The notes under the pieces were generated by a model that searched no databases, was not told the DNA's origin, and saw nothing but the letters and a program-made list of their open reading frames with translations. This document shows positions 46,972 through 58,034 of a stretch of 64,000 nt of DNA, piece by piece. Location: NCBI GenBank assembly GCA_013339765.2, contig JABSTR010001154.1:248001-312000 (forward strand), given 5' to 3'. The DNA is from Haemaphysalis longicornis. Taxonomy: Eukaryota > Arthropoda > Arachnida > Ixodida > Ixodidae. Both the position numbers and the translations under genes were made by a program. Position 1 is the stretch's first letter; each line of letters opens with the position of its first letter.

Positions 46972-48603
46972 CTAATGCAAGCAACTTAGCTTTCCTGCAC
47001 TTTCATTTAGGCCACGTGCAATAGTATTGAATTGAAATATCAGAAATGACTCGCGAACTTTCCTATCATGATGGGTTCGAAAGCCAGACTCGAGTATCGT
47101 GGCTTTTATATGGTCAAATGAGTTGCCCGTGGCGTTGGCATGCTTTGACATTGGAAGGCGAGGGATTGTTGATATGTGGGCCTTGTGGTTGTTGAACCTT
47201 TTCCTGAAGGGTGTTTGGGTTTCGCCAACGTACTGCATATTGCAAATATCGCACTGAAGGAGATAAACCGCGTTGCTCGTGTCGCAAGAATAATTCCCAG
47301 TTATCTTCATGCTGCAATTTGACGCAGTGCTGCTAGCTCTTATTGTGGTTGTCATTTGGCTGCAGACCTTGCAGCGCGGTTTGTTGCATGGGCAGCATCC
47401 AGTAGGCGCTTTAGATTTGCTTTTAGATGATGTAAGTAGGTCACGTAAATTTTGAGATCTTCGGTAGGTTACACGTGGTGGTTCTCGGAATATCAGTTTC
47501 AATCGCTCGCTCTGTAGTAGTATGTTATGGTGCTTTTTTAGAATTGCGTTTACATTCCTGCACGGAAAAGGTAAGGACTAGGTTAGTATGGGAGTAAACA
47601 GGTTGCCTCGTTTTACTCAATAAAAGTGCTTTGCGGTCATGGCTGTCAGCACGCCTAATGGCGTCGTCAATTATCTGAGGTGGGTATTTCTGTTTAACTA
47701 AAGCGCTTTGAAGCTGGGAACAATTGGCACTAAAATCTGATCGCTCGGAACAAATTCTTTTAAATCGAAGAGCCTGACTATATGGTATGCTAGTTTTGCA
47801 GTGCTTCACATGGTAACTATTGAAATGAAGGTATTGTTGCTTATCAGTTGGCTTTCTGTAGACCTTTGTAGTTTAGATGACCATCATGAATAGTCACTGT
47901 TACGTCGAGGAAGTTGATAGTTTGTTCCGAGTAGGTATGCGAAAAAGAAATAGACGGATGGGCGGTATTAAAATCATGAATAAACGATAAAAGCTGGGCT
48001 TCCCCGTGCTGCCAAATCATAAAAATATCATCAATGTACCGCTTGTAGTAGGTCGGTCGTAGGGAACGGCTTGCCAGAAATTCATTTTCAAGTACGCCCA
48101 TAAAAATGTTTGCGTACGTGGGGCCGATGGGTGTACCCATCGAGGTGCCATTAATTTGGAGGTAATGAACTCCATTAAATTCAAAGTTGTTTAACTCTAG
48201 GACCAATCTTAAAAGGGTTCTCAAAGTGGAGCTGTCAATTGATTTATCGCACACCGACTCATTATAGGAGTGGAGTACTGCGCTTATTCCACCTGCATGC
48301 GGGATGTTCGTGTATAAAGATGCCACATCTAATGTAACCAGAAGCGAACCAGGGGGTACAGAAAAGTCGATCGGACAGGAAGTGGTTGGTATCCTTAATA
48401 TAAGATGCAAGACAAGGCGGGATTTGGTTAATTAGTGAATCTGCAAATTGGGAGATAAGCTCAGTAACCGTACCTATGCCGGAAACAATAGGCCTACCGG
48501 GGTTTCCTGCCTTATGAATTGCCGTAATGGCGTCATTCCAGCGTCCGAAGAACGACAAGACCGGGAAGGAAAGAAAAATATTTTGAGCAAGTTTAGTAGT
48601 CAT
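46972..48603 (-). pseudogene. Penelope-like RT/GIY-YIG polyprotein, frameshifted
   Basis: From upstream to downstream the minus strand shows GRPIVSGIGTVTE, VTLDVASLYTNIP (palm motif A), GTSMGTPIGPTYANIFMG (motif B), YIDDIFMIW (catalytic YxDD) and INFLDVTV, spread over several frames. Then come CNMQYVGETQTPFRKRFNNH and downstream basic residues, the GIY-YIG endonuclease region. The parts lie at about 48603-48262, 48410-47844, 47809-47525 and 47502-46972, so there are at least two frameshifts. The N-terminus is missing. The intact protein family copies RNA into DNA and nicks the target; this copy cannot make a full protein. Confidence 0.85.
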
Positions 48604-49623
48604 TTGATTGGCACAGAGCTGTAACTTTTGGCTAAAGTACTTTGCAACCTCTTAATCTAGGTACTAGATGTGTCGGATGACTACGTTCTGCAAGCACTCA
48701 AGATTTAGAAAAAAGTTGAAAAATGTGTTGCAGGGTCCTTTAAGTTGGCCAAGACAAAACATTGGCACAAAGAAACCTACATTATCACTCCATTTTTATA
48801 CTGATGTGACAAAGAAACTAAAACCAAGCACAAAAGAGTTAATAGAAAAAACACGCCTTTTTTTTTTCTTAGAACCCACTTGAACCCGTTTGAACCGGTT
48901 CGAACCAGAATGAAATGGTGCCCCGGAACCGAACCTGAAAGGGTTGAACTTGAATCTAACCCGAAAAAATTCCGGTTCGACACCCTGGTGTTAATGCATA
49001 GTAACGAAAGCAAATCCAACCCGCTGAAGAATCCCATTGTCATGCCAAGCCCAAGACAAGCTGTGGTCTTCCCATAACCCCCCCCGACGACATGGATCCC
49101 CAGGTGCAGTTTCCTCTCTAGTATACTTACTAAGAAACTCTATGCCTTTATGTGCAGTGGTTATGCCTGTGACTCTGGCTACATGCATCAATTCATCAAC
49201 GCGTCGCTGGGCCACGCATGTGAAGTGAAGTCACAAGTCTCTTACGAGCGTTGGAGGCACACGACTACACCTTTTCTTTTCCCTACCATGGAGTGATGTC
49301 GCGCTGATGTCCATTTGCTGCGTGCCGCTCCGCGTGCTGCTTTTTCAGGGCGATAAATGAGATCAAATTGAAGTACGTTCCACGCGTCACAGGCTACTGA
49401 TAGTCCAGCCAGGGTATTCTGTTAAGTAAAGGAAGCGAACCGGGTAATAATATTAACCCTGAAAATTTAAAACTGCTAGCCATGGTTGCTTACAGGGTAA
49501 GTACGGGGGTAATGTAATGCGGTGTCGCCGCTCACTGTCACCAAGATTGCTCAAGGTGCCCTGTGCCAGCGACGGCTTGTGAAAAAGGAATGTGCATCAA
49601 AACCAATTCCTGATGAGCAACTG

Positions 49624-49629
49624 TTTATT
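49624..49629 (-). terminator. Poly(A) signal AATAAA for the zinc-finger gene
   Basis: On the minus strand this is the first AATAAA after the stop codon at 50147, giving a 3' UTR of about 520 nt. Cleavage is not confirmed. Confidence 0.4.
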
Positions 49630-49659
49630 AACACAAAAGCTCCTCCACCTTGTCAGTTT

Positions 49660-49960
49660 TTACGTATGATTTGTGCTTTCACAAACCTATGCAAACAAAC
49701 ACGAAAAAACTGCAAGAGTACTGCCAATTACAACAGCAATAGGTGTGTAATGCAGCCTTGCCAATGACGGCTCGGCCATTACTAATGGTGCAAGTCATGA
49801 CTCATAACGCAATGAATACTGGAATTGGTAAGTTCTTACATAAAATTTGTGCATTAACAAAACAAGCACAAACAAACACAAAAGAAATGCAAGGGGTATA
49901 TGGGTGCATAAAGTAGCCTTGCCAATAGCTGCACTCTAAAGGGACAACAGTCATGGCATG
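49660..49960. repeat. Diverged tandem duplication, unit about 180 bp
   Basis: Both units contain, in order, ATTTGTGC, CAAACAAACAC, a TGCAAG block, CAGCCTTGCCAAT or TAGCCTTGCCAAT and CAGTCATG-type sequence. Confidence 0.55.
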
Positions 49961-50146
49961 ACTAAATGAACATTAAAACTAAGTGGAAAACAAGGTCTTT
50001 TGAATGGGACTGGGTAAGAGGGAGTAGGATAGGGGTGTTCCCCAGGGTTCTGTGCTTCTACCCGTTCTCTTCAACTTGGCCATGGTACGCATCGATTTGG
50101 GGGGGGAGAAGATGATGATGGCAAGCTGCCGGGACTGTGGAACACG

Positions 50147-53100
50147 TCACACAAGACAGTGGAGCTGCTTTGCAATATCCTTCAAGCACACCTGAGGATT
50201 GACATTGTGCTGCTGGGCGTACACACTGAAAGGCACAGGCTCGTCACAACCGTCCAGTGGGATCACACAGATGTTTCCACTTTTCGTCACTGTAGAGGGC
50301 ACACTAGACAAGGGAGGCGACCTCGCATCCCCGGAAATGGCTGCGGCTGGCAGTGGCGCGGCAGGAGGTTCCTTGGAACGAAGCACAGTGAACGTGGCTT
50401 GTTGTGGTAAGTGCTTCACACTGATGTGCAACTGGGCGTTCGTCCTGTTCATCAGGTTGGTGCCGCACGTGTCACACACGCCGTACACATGGTGTACAAC
50501 CGCCAGGTGGTGGAACAGCAGCAGCCTTGATGAGAAGTGCTTGAAGCACGCCCTGCATGTGCTTTCGCCTCTGGCCAACCGGGGCGCCGACCGAGGAGAC
50601 GGGCTGGGCCCGCCAACAACGGCTGGACCCTGGTCTTGCCTCCCAGAGGGGTCTTCTGCAGGAGACCCCAAGAGTCTGGAGACTGCGCTGAAGACGTTCA
50701 ACCCCGGGGTAGAAAAGACCATGCCGCCCACGTGGAAGATGCTCTCATGCAAATGACGCAGACGTGGCGATGATGCGAGAAAGTTGCACTGTCTGCATTT
50801 GAACTGCTGCACTGCCAGTGTGCGGTCGGCAAGTTGCGATAGGTTCCCCCTTGAGGTAGAGTACACAGGCTGTCGTTGGCGCACAACGCTGCCTCGTGCG
50901 GTTGGCGTAAGAACATTGCGCTGTTCACCCACATCCATCATCTCGTTCACCCCTCTGGTTCTGATCCCCTCGTTAGTGGTGTCTTCTCGCCTTCTGGTGT
51001 CTGTACTCGGCATCCTTCTGGCTACGGGGGCGTGGAAGTCCTTCCGCTTTGGGGCCACCAGTTTGACTGCCTTGCCGGGATGTGTAACCTTGCAGTGCGT
51101 GCGAATCTCCATGGAGGTGGGAGCTCTGAAGCTGCACCAGCAGCACGCGTAGGCTCGCGACTTAGCCTTCTGCATGGAGCTCGCCACCACGGGGAAGTTT
51201 GGGAGGACTTCAGTGCTGCTTGACACAGGGCTGTGCTGCCTGCTATGCCAAGCAAGGACGTCGTCGCAGTACGAGCTGAACTGACACGTGGTGCACACGT
51301 TGCGCTGCTCAATGTGTGCTTTCATGTGAGCGATGAGCTCGGCCGAATTGGACGAGCTGTACGGACAACCCATCCACATGCACTGCCTGCCAGGAGGACT
51401 CTCCACAACAGCCCTCAGCTTTGCCGTGGCTTCGTCTATAAAGTCATCGATCTTCACTTCCTTGTTTTCAAATCGAACTTCTTCGATTGAGTACACGTCG
51501 GTGACCGCGTGCAGCGTGCGCTGGTGTTCCTCAACATCTTGCTGGCTGGTGAAACACTTTTCGCAGATGGTGCAGTGGTGTGGGAAGTACTGGAGGTGAG
51601 CGTAGAGGTGCATTCTCAACTCCTTGGTGCAACGGTGCCTCTCTGCGCACTGCAAACACTGGTACGGCTTCTCCAGAACCGTGCGGCGAGCTTCCTGCGC
51701 TGCGACGAAACCCGCCACCCAGGATTCAAAGTCGTCGTGCCTGCGCACCGTGTATGTGGGTCGCCTCTGAGGATGGCCCACACGGAAGTGCTCCTTGAGG
51801 CCCTCCCTGCTCACTGTGGAGTAGCCGCAGGCCTCGCACTGCATGGGTGTGTACTCAAACTCTTCAAACATGTGCCGCTCCAGTTCATCCTTGTCGCTCG
51901 GCGCAACGTCGCAGAAGGGACAGCGCAACGATTCGTCCCTTTCCGTGCTCACGTGCTTTGCCTTCAGCATGAGGTCCAGAATCGCAGAGATTCCGAGGCG
52001 GATCTGGTGGGCGATGACGCAGTGTTCCGTGATGTCTTCCAGCGACACCAGCCTGTGGGAGCAGAAAGGACAGGTCTTGACTGACGAGCGGCCTGTCCAC
52101 ACGACCTCTTCGGGCTCACGGCGACTGTACAAGCTCTGTGGCGTCAACACTGGCAGGCCGTCCACATCGGAGCTGGAGTCGGCAGAATCGGGGACGTCCC
52201 CCGCACTCAGCTCAAAGCTGCCTTGAAGCTTCCTGACGTACTTCTCAAATTCCGCTGCCTGTCCGCCAGTTCGAAAGGAAATCTCAAGCGGACTGTCTGG
52301 GTGGCACTCGCACAGGTGCCGCAACATTTTCTTGTACGACGGCTCCGAATGGTGGCAGACCCCACACTGCACCACGTCCATGTCGTGCTTGACGCAGTGC
52401 TGCAACAGCGCCTGCGGGCTGTTCACGCGCTCCTCGCAGTTGTAGCACGAGTAGTTCTTGGTCTTGGGGTGCGCTGCCCTCAAATGCCAGTCAAAGACCT
52501 CGGGATTGAAGCTTTTGAAGTCGCAGTTCGTGATGCTGCACCAGTAGTGGGTGAGGCTGACGTGCTGCGTGGGCAGGCCCACCCCGCCGGTGTGCAGGCC
52601 CGGGTTCTTGCAGATGTAGAACTCCCGCTTCTGCAGACGGTGCCACCACGCGTGGTGCAGGTAGTTGTGAATCGGCAGCGCAGACCTGTACAGGCAGTGG
52701 CTGCACTGGAAGGTGAGGTTCCTGTGGATGCGCTCCATGTGCTGCACCAGCGTGGCAATGGCGTCGAAGGTCTGGCCGCAGTAGATGCACACAAGGTCAC
52801 CCATCTCCGCCAGTTTATGCGACGAAAGGTGGCCGGCAAAGTCGGCCGGCAGGTCAGCCGTGAACCTGCACTGGCCAATGACGCACTTGAAAAAACGAAT
52901 CATGGCAAGAGAACCATCGAGGTCCGGCCTCAACAACCAGTACGACTTGCCCGTTTTGGAATCACTGGGGTCAGTGTCGTCAGTCGCTCCCGCAACACGA
53001 CCCACTGGCGATGACAAACCTGCACCCAGGGGCGAGTTACTCGCATTTGGCGCACGAGATTCGCTTTGGCCAGCGACACCTTCTACCAGCCTTGAATCGT

Positions 53101-54130
53101 TCTCCGCATGAGATTCACGCACTTCCGAGTGCACAGAAAAGTGGCACTTGAGGTCCTTGCGTGCTGCAAACTTTTCTCCGCAGAGATTGCAGCCGTGGCA
53201 GAACGGGGTCACATGGGTGGCCACCGAGTGTGCATCGAAGGCCACTCTGTCGACCGGACCAAAGCCACACTTGCACCACACCAGTGCAGCGTCCTCTTTG
53301 GCAGTGGCACTTGAGTGTGCAGCATCTCCAGGTTGTCCCAGCACACTTGTTGACGAAATGCTTGGTATGGATATAGGGCTCCTAGCCCTGTCTTTGGGGG
53401 CACGGTTTGCGAGCTTGGAACTGAGGAGAGGGGAGGGAGACCAGTTTGCAAAAGCAGTGGGAAGGCGCGATGCTACACTGGCCGCTTGCTTCTGAACAGA
53501 ACCAACACACCCGGCCAGTGCACTCCCACTCGAATCATGTGGTGAGCGAGCACGGCCTGTTCCGTCTGGAGTTGCAGAACTCTTTTCAGGTGTAGTTCCT
53601 GGAGAAGCAGTGGACTCCGCCACAGACTCGCATGTGTTGACTGAAGGGGTGCTTAGCTCTTCACTCACAGCAGTCTGTCCGGAAGACCTGTCGCTCAACA
53701 CAACGGGCACAGCAGTCTCGTTGGCACACATGTCGCCCAACACCACGGGAACACCAGTATCTTTGGCAGACACGTTGCTCGGAACCACACGAACACCAGT
53801 CTCTTTGGCAGGGTTGTCACTTGGCACACTAGGCAACACTGGCAGTGTCCCGTTGTGACTTCCCCTCTGCACATATGCTAGAGAAAGCTTGGACAGCTTT
53901 GGCCGTGGGCCACATTTTTCTGCAGAGTCAGTGGAATGTGTCTCGTAACGGCGTTTCGTAGGAGTGGCCAGGTGAATGCGGGCCCCATCTTGGCACGAAA
54001 CCTTGTCCACAGCCCGGTGGGGGCTTGAGCTGGAATCCCTGGAGGCTTGCTCGGGACTCTCAACTCTCGGAGCTGACAAACATGGAGCGGCGGCGGGGAG
54101 GTCCCCACTGCAGAGATCCGCCTCAGACAT
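50147..54130 (-). CDS. Multi-C2H2 zinc-finger protein, 1327 aa, single coding exon
   Basis: An uninterrupted frame from ATG (54130) to TGA (50147). Residues 1-280 are Ser/Pro-rich and disordered-looking, with a four-fold degenerate repeat at about 106-156 (ETGVxVV type). About 19 C2H2-type fingers follow singly or in small groups: two at 286-334, three at 416-497, three at 531-610, one at 687-708, one at 737-753 with a weak histidine end, then 765-786, 825-845, 853-874, 917-939, 946-966, 997-1018, 1112-1133, 1192-1213 and 1219-1240. Linkers are long and not TGEKP, so it is not a KRAB- or ZAD-type array, and no such domain is visible. Widely spaced fingers suggest a nuclear DNA- or chromatin-binding regulator, which is inference. 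I cannot assign an orthologue. High GC at third positions and intact length argue for a functional gene. Confidence 0.92.
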   Translation of the reverse strand: MSEADLCSGDLPAAAPCLSAPRVESPEQASRDSSSSPHRAVDKVSCQDGARIHLATPTKRRYETHSTDSAEKCGPRPKLSKLSLAYVQRGSHNGTLPVLPSVPSDNPAKETGVRVVPSNVSAKDTGVPVVLGDMCANETAVPVVLSDRSSGQTAVSEELSTPSVNTCESVAESTASPGTTPEKSSATPDGTGRARSPHDSSGSALAGCVGSVQKQAASVASRLPTAFANWSPSPLLSSKLANRAPKDRARSPISIPSISSTSVLGQPGDAAHSSATAKEDAALVWCKCGFGPVDRVAFDAHSVATHVTPFCHGCNLCGEKFAARKDLKCHFSVHSEVRESHAENDSRLVEGVAGQSESRAPNASNSPLGAGLSSPVGRVAGATDDTDPSDSKTGKSYWLLRPDLDGSLAMIRFFKCVIGQCRFTADLPADFAGHLSSHKLAEMGDLVCIYCGQTFDAIATLVQHMERIHRNLTFQCSHCLYRSALPIHNYLHHAWWHRLQKREFYICKNPGLHTGGVGLPTQHVSLTHYWCSITNCDFKSFNPEVFDWHLRAAHPKTKNYSCYNCEERVNSPQALLQHCVKHDMDVVQCGVCHHSEPSYKKMLRHLCECHPDSPLEISFRTGGQAAEFEKYVRKLQGSFELSAGDVPDSADSSSDVDGLPVLTPQSLYSRREPEEVVWTGRSSVKTCPFCSHRLVSLEDITEHCVIAHQIRLGISAILDLMLKAKHVSTERDESLRCPFCDVAPSDKDELERHMFEEFEYTPMQCEACGYSTVSREGLKEHFRVGHPQRRPTYTVRRHDDFESWVAGFVAAQEARRTVLEKPYQCLQCAERHRCTKELRMHLYAHLQYFPHHCTICEKCFTSQQDVEEHQRTLHAVTDVYSIEEVRFENKEVKIDDFIDEATAKLRAVVESPPGRQCMWMGCPYSSSNSAELIAHMKAHIEQRNVCTTCQFSSYCDDVLAWHSRQHSPVSSSTEVLPNFPVVASSMQKAKSRAYACCWCSFRAPTSMEIRTHCKVTHPGKAVKLVAPKRKDFHAPVARRMPSTDTRRREDTTNEGIRTRGVNEMMDVGEQRNVLTPTARGSVVRQRQPVYSTSRGNLSQLADRTLAVQQFKCRQCNFLASSPRLRHLHESIFHVGGMVFSTPGLNVFSAVSRLLGSPAEDPSGRQDQGPAVVGGPSPSPRSAPRLARGESTCRACFKHFSSRLLLFHHLAVVHHVYGVCDTCGTNLMNRTNAQLHISVKHLPQQATFTVLRSKEPPAAPLPAAAISGDARSPPLSSVPSTVTKSGNICVIPLDGCDEPVPFSVYAQQHNVNPQVCLKDIAKQLHCLV

Positions 54131-54200
54131 GATGCAACGGAAGTAGCCAGCAATAAGTGATGCGATGATGCGGCAGTCGATGGCCCAGAATCGGCGCTTC
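54131..54200 (-). other. 5' UTR part of the zinc-finger coding exon, with acceptor
   Basis: On the minus strand a pyrimidine tract, TTTTTCTTCCCTTAG, ends at 54201. This is a strong 3' splice site 70 nt before the start codon. So the coding sequence sits in one exon but the mRNA probably has a spliced 5' leader. Confidence 0.6.
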
Positions 54201-55106
54201 CTAAGGGAAGAAAAACGGTTTTGACGCCCTTGTTATTACCCACAAACTGTTCACGTTCCCGACACTACCGCGAAAGTCGGAATTTTAGTGGGACAGGTTT
54301 GTAAAGTCGCGGAACTTCAAAAAAGTGTAAATGTCGTAGGCCCTGAGCGCGAGCTACTTAGGGACTCCTACTGTCTGCATTTTGTTGCCTATTAGCTCCT
54401 TCGCTACCACGATGAGGCGCCTACAAGCCCTAGGTGAGCATTTCTAAGTGCATCGGCTGCGACGTGAAGCTACAAACTACCAGTGCTGCTAGCTGGCACA
54501 ACCTATCGCACCAATTTCTAACAATGCACACCACGTACGTGTCGATAGTACAAGCCATCTCCTTCGTCTACGAAGTCAACAGTGAGCAACACACAAACAA
54601 TACTGCCATGAGTGGCACAAATAAGTTTGTTTCACATGTTACAAGGCCTTACCTCACTGCGAGCTTTGCTACACGTTTGCTACAATTATCCACGGTGTCG
54701 AACCCACTGGCTACGACTCGCTTCGCGGTTACGTTGGCATCGCAAACGTAAACAAATTGCTTCCTATTTTCATTCGTGACATACCGAAGAGCTGCCACTG
54801 CATACGAGTTTTACGCCACATAGCAGGCATAAAGCAGCAGGAGCTGCAAAGGTTCACACACGTCAAAGTGAGAGCTCAGTCGTGGTTCACACAGTCGGCT
54901 TCAAATGAAAATTGCATAAGATCGCCCGAACGAAGGCGGACTGAGGAGCACAGTACCGTATTGACGGCACGCATCCAATGCGTGAACTGCATGAAGGAAA
55001 CTGGCGCAGGCCACAATCAGCCTCGAGCCATGCTCAAACCGCCGAAACTGCAACGGAGATGAAAACCAAATAGTGCGCTTTTAGGTTTCCAAGATTAATA
55101 GCTTAC

Positions 55107-55190
55107 CAGATGCAAAAGATGGCGCCTGTTGTGCATACGATAGCAGCGCCGCAAGGTCACAAAAATAAACTTACTTTATACTTAGCTAAA
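55107..55190 (-). promoter_or_regulatory. Candidate non-coding first exon and promoter of the zinc-finger gene
   Basis: On the minus strand GGCGCCATCTTTTGC, which contains the YY1-type core GCCATCTT, is followed by CATCTG|GTAAGC, a good donor at 55106. YY1 sites close to the start are common in housekeeping promoters. Another donor-like site (GAG|GTAAGG) lies at about 54650 and is an alternative. Confidence 0.35.
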
Positions 55191-57049
55191 TAATAATAAT
55201 AAACAAACAACTAATACTTAGGGTTACTGCTTTGCGCATGTATGAGCCGTTCACAAGTGCAAAACACGTCGCGAACAAAAACTGCGTCGTAGACGACAGT
55301 GCGCCTCCTAATGCGTCGCTGCAGCATGAGCCTTTACAAAGCCGACTTTTCGGCGTCGCAGTGGAGCAACTGGAGTTGTTTATATGCTTACGCAGGCGGC
55401 AGTTGGTGACAAACCGGCTGCCACTGGCTTTGCGCACAAAAAGCGGAGCACGCAATACTGTGTCTTAAAAGTTGTTAAATACCCCAAAAAGCTATTTGTA
55501 CACAAAAATTTACTGAAACTGCAACAAATATTTACAATTTTAAAAAAAAGTGGCGTGACGTCACAATGACGTTGACATCACTTTTGGCGCAAGCGCGCGA
55601 ATTTTGTCATATCCCGCGCGCAAAATTGGTGCAGCTTGCACTGGTGGTGCAAGGCTGAAGAAACAGCAGAGCAGCAGAGCTGGCCGCTAAGTTTATGCGT
55701 GGTTATGCTTCGAGACTCGTTCAAGTTTTACCCGTGGTGTTGTCGTTAGCCCCCCAAAGAGCAATGATCACTTGGTCATTACAGTATGTACAATGTACGC
55801 GAGCTCGTAACTCGCGGACGTTTCGCCGCCGCTTCCGTTCTCGCGTAGCGGCGCGGCGGCTTTCGCGCCGCACATCTTACTCTTCGGGAGTGACGCTCTT
55901 CTTCTGTCTCCCTTCGTCAGAGACACGGCTACTGCACCTAACATGGATTTCCGAACTAGCGGCTGAAAGTTCTGCATGACTGGCAGACCCGGATCATTCT
56001 GCCCGCAGGCTTTCACATCTCTCCCAAAGTGGACCGCGACGCTCTAGAACCGGCGGCAACCGGATTCGCGGACTCGGCATCTGAGCGCCAGCTTTTCTGT
56101 GCTTCCCACTCGAGGTGCACACGCACGTGAACTGACGCGGAGAAGAGCACGCGAGACATCACGCCAGGAACGCTGGGCAGTGTTCTCGAAGGTCGAGCCA
56201 CGGCCCCTCGATCAAACGCACGCCTTGCGTGCGCTTGTTCGAGGGGCCGTGGTCGAGCGGTGCCGGCGCGCGCGATGACGTCATAGCTTGGCGAGGCATG
56301 GCTCCGCCTACGCAGCTGCACAAAGGCCTTGGCGGGCGCCTCGCGCCGGAGTCTCCTTTTTTAAATGCGGAGCATTTCTTAGGCTCGCGATGTCACTCGT
56401 CGATGTTGTCGGCGCCGTCCACACGCTCACTGCGCATGCGCGTCGCGTCGAGGCGCAGGTGCGCGTCTCTCCCCCGTACCCTCCTCGCTCTCAACAACAG
56501 GTGCGGCGGTGCGGGAGGAGCGCGTGTACCCCGTGCGCTCCGTCGCTCTCAACAACAGCTGCGGCGGTGCGGGGGGAGCGCGTCTGTGCGCGCATGCGTC
56601 GTAGCTACCCGTGCGCTGCGTCGCGCTCAACAGTAACGGCGGCAGGGCGTGTACACGAGATAACGGCGTGGTGGGTGCGTGGAAAGTTCGCGCGCTTGTG
56701 TACGGAAGTGTGCGCATGCGCGTCTCTCCCCCGTACTCCTCTCCCTCGAACGCGGGCGGTGTGTACATAAGCGGCGGAGCGCGCGTTCGGAATTCAGTCA
56801 AGGGCGTCTTTGCTTGGCTTTCGCTTGACTTGACGCCTTGCTTGACGGCACCAAGCAATAAAGACAGACTTTAACTTTACACTCCTTGCCTTCGCTTCTC
56901 CTTCATTCAATAAATAAGAATAATAAAGACGAAATAACAATTAAGCATTCCCAAACCATACCCAATTACGCAACATTCACGCGATACCCCCACCACTCTG
57001 CGACGCATTTACTCGAGTTCCCCCCGTGGGAAGATGCGGGCGGGTTTTT
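55191..57049. other. Intergenic DNA with a CpG-rich block
   Basis: A CpG-rich block lies at about 55800-56750. Its 3' end holds a GC-rich tandem repeat, then AATAAA at about 56859. The block from about 56360 to 56880 could be a solo LTR of a retroelement, because it ends in an R-like poly(A) signal, but I found no matching ends. No gene is recognised. Confidence 0.4.
56460..56655. repeat. GC-rich tandem repeat, three units of about 60-70 bp
   Basis: Units share CGCTCTCAACAACAG, GCGGCGGTGCGGG and GAGCGCGT. The third unit, near 56620, is more diverged. Confidence 0.75.
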
Positions 57050-57592
57050 TTGGCTGCGTCTGATCTCGCGGCAGTTTCCATAAAAGCTGGCTGGCCTAAA
57101 TTTGCTAAATAATATTACGTCCCAACGTAACCTAACATAATGTAACCTCACCGAACCTAGCGTAACCTAACCGAACGCGTCATAACCTACCCAAATCCAG
57201 CCCAACTGCCACAAACCTAATCTAACCCAGCCTAACGGCACAGAACACAACCTATATTAAATGTAATTCAACCCATCCTAGAAGTCCTGTGCGTCGATCT
57301 CTTCATATAGTGAAAACAAGTGTGAAATAAAGTCTTAACAAAATCCCGATGACCGAAAAATTCTGAAAGCTAAAAAAAAGAACATGGCATTGTCAGATTC
57401 GAATTTGCGCCTTCTCGTTTAAAACACAGTACAATACCACAACCTACAGGGGCTGCCGCAAACACAGTTTTGTAGGGAACATTTATCCCATAGAATATCC
57501 ACGTAGCCTGCTTAGCCAACGAGAGGTGACTGCCGTGAGAAATTTCTAAAAGTAATTCTTACGGTTGTCGGGATAATAGACGCTACCTTTTT
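57050..57592 (-). mobile_element. Non-autonomous TIR element with GGTTAGG motifs, copy 2
   Basis: It is the inverted relative of 4622-5194. Read on the minus strand it has the same CAACCGT(A/G)AGAATTAC start, TTCTATGGGATAA, TTTTAAACGAGAAGG, the TTAGG-like block and GGCCAGCCAGCTTTTAT near its end. The outer end at about 57050 is shorter than in copy 1. Confidence 0.75.
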
Positions 57593-58034
57593 TCTTGTTT
57601 TTTTTTTTTTGATAACGCCAAGGGATTAATCTTAAGCTTAAATGGCTCCGCTGTTAAAAATGTTCGGTGTGCATGCTCGGTTGCCGACTTCAGACAAACG
57701 ACTTGTGTACAACGGGCAACGTTTGAGATTTCACATTGCATCAACATGGTGTGCACGCTGTGTTGAAAGAGGAAAAATAGCTTACGGCTGGCACGGACAG
57801 AACCTTGCGGGCGCGCTCCCTCAGTTCTTTTATCGCTACCCTGTCAAACGGACGCCTCGGTTTTCTCTCACAGATCAAGCTTGCCACTTTAATTTACTAT
57901 GCAGTTATATCCCCCATCGGCGCAAACAGCGCACCACCCCTCCGTATTTCAAAACAGCTTAGCTCAAAAAAACCTCAGGAGGCCTGGCAATTCGATGCTT
58001 ACACCAGCGCTATGTACTCGAATTTCGAAACATA

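Larger units (their letters stand above)
46600..48640 (-). mobile_element. Penelope-like element, 5'-truncated
   Basis: The minus strand carries reverse transcriptase pieces, then a GIY-YIG endonuclease, then a 3' region with a hammerhead-like motif and a (TA)n tail at about 46579-46608. This order (RT then GIY-YIG) is the hallmark of Penelope-like elements. It lies wholly inside the hAT-like element, so it inserted later. Exact ends and target duplication are not resolved. Confidence 0.85.
45346..48987. mobile_element. hAT-like element with a nested Penelope element
   Basis: The outer ends are an exact 18-bp inverted pair: CAGGGTGTCGAACCGGAA at 45346 and its complement ending at 48987. They are flanked by 8-bp repeats, ATGTTAAT and GTGTTAAT, differing at one base. 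The subterminal regions repeat GAACCGGAAC-type phrases on both sides. About 1.6 kb of element remains once the Penelope insert is set aside, and I see no hAT transposase, so it is probably non-autonomous. Confidence 0.85.
48988..50146. other. Intergenic DNA and likely 3' UTR of the zinc-finger gene
   Basis: The left part has no recognised feature. From about 49620 to 50146 it is probably the 3' UTR of the minus-strand zinc-finger gene, with a tandem duplication listed separately. Confidence 0.5.

Noticed and set aside
50159..53495. Several + strand open frames of 100-260 codons
   Set aside because: They are opposite-strand shadows of the GC-rich zinc-finger coding sequence.
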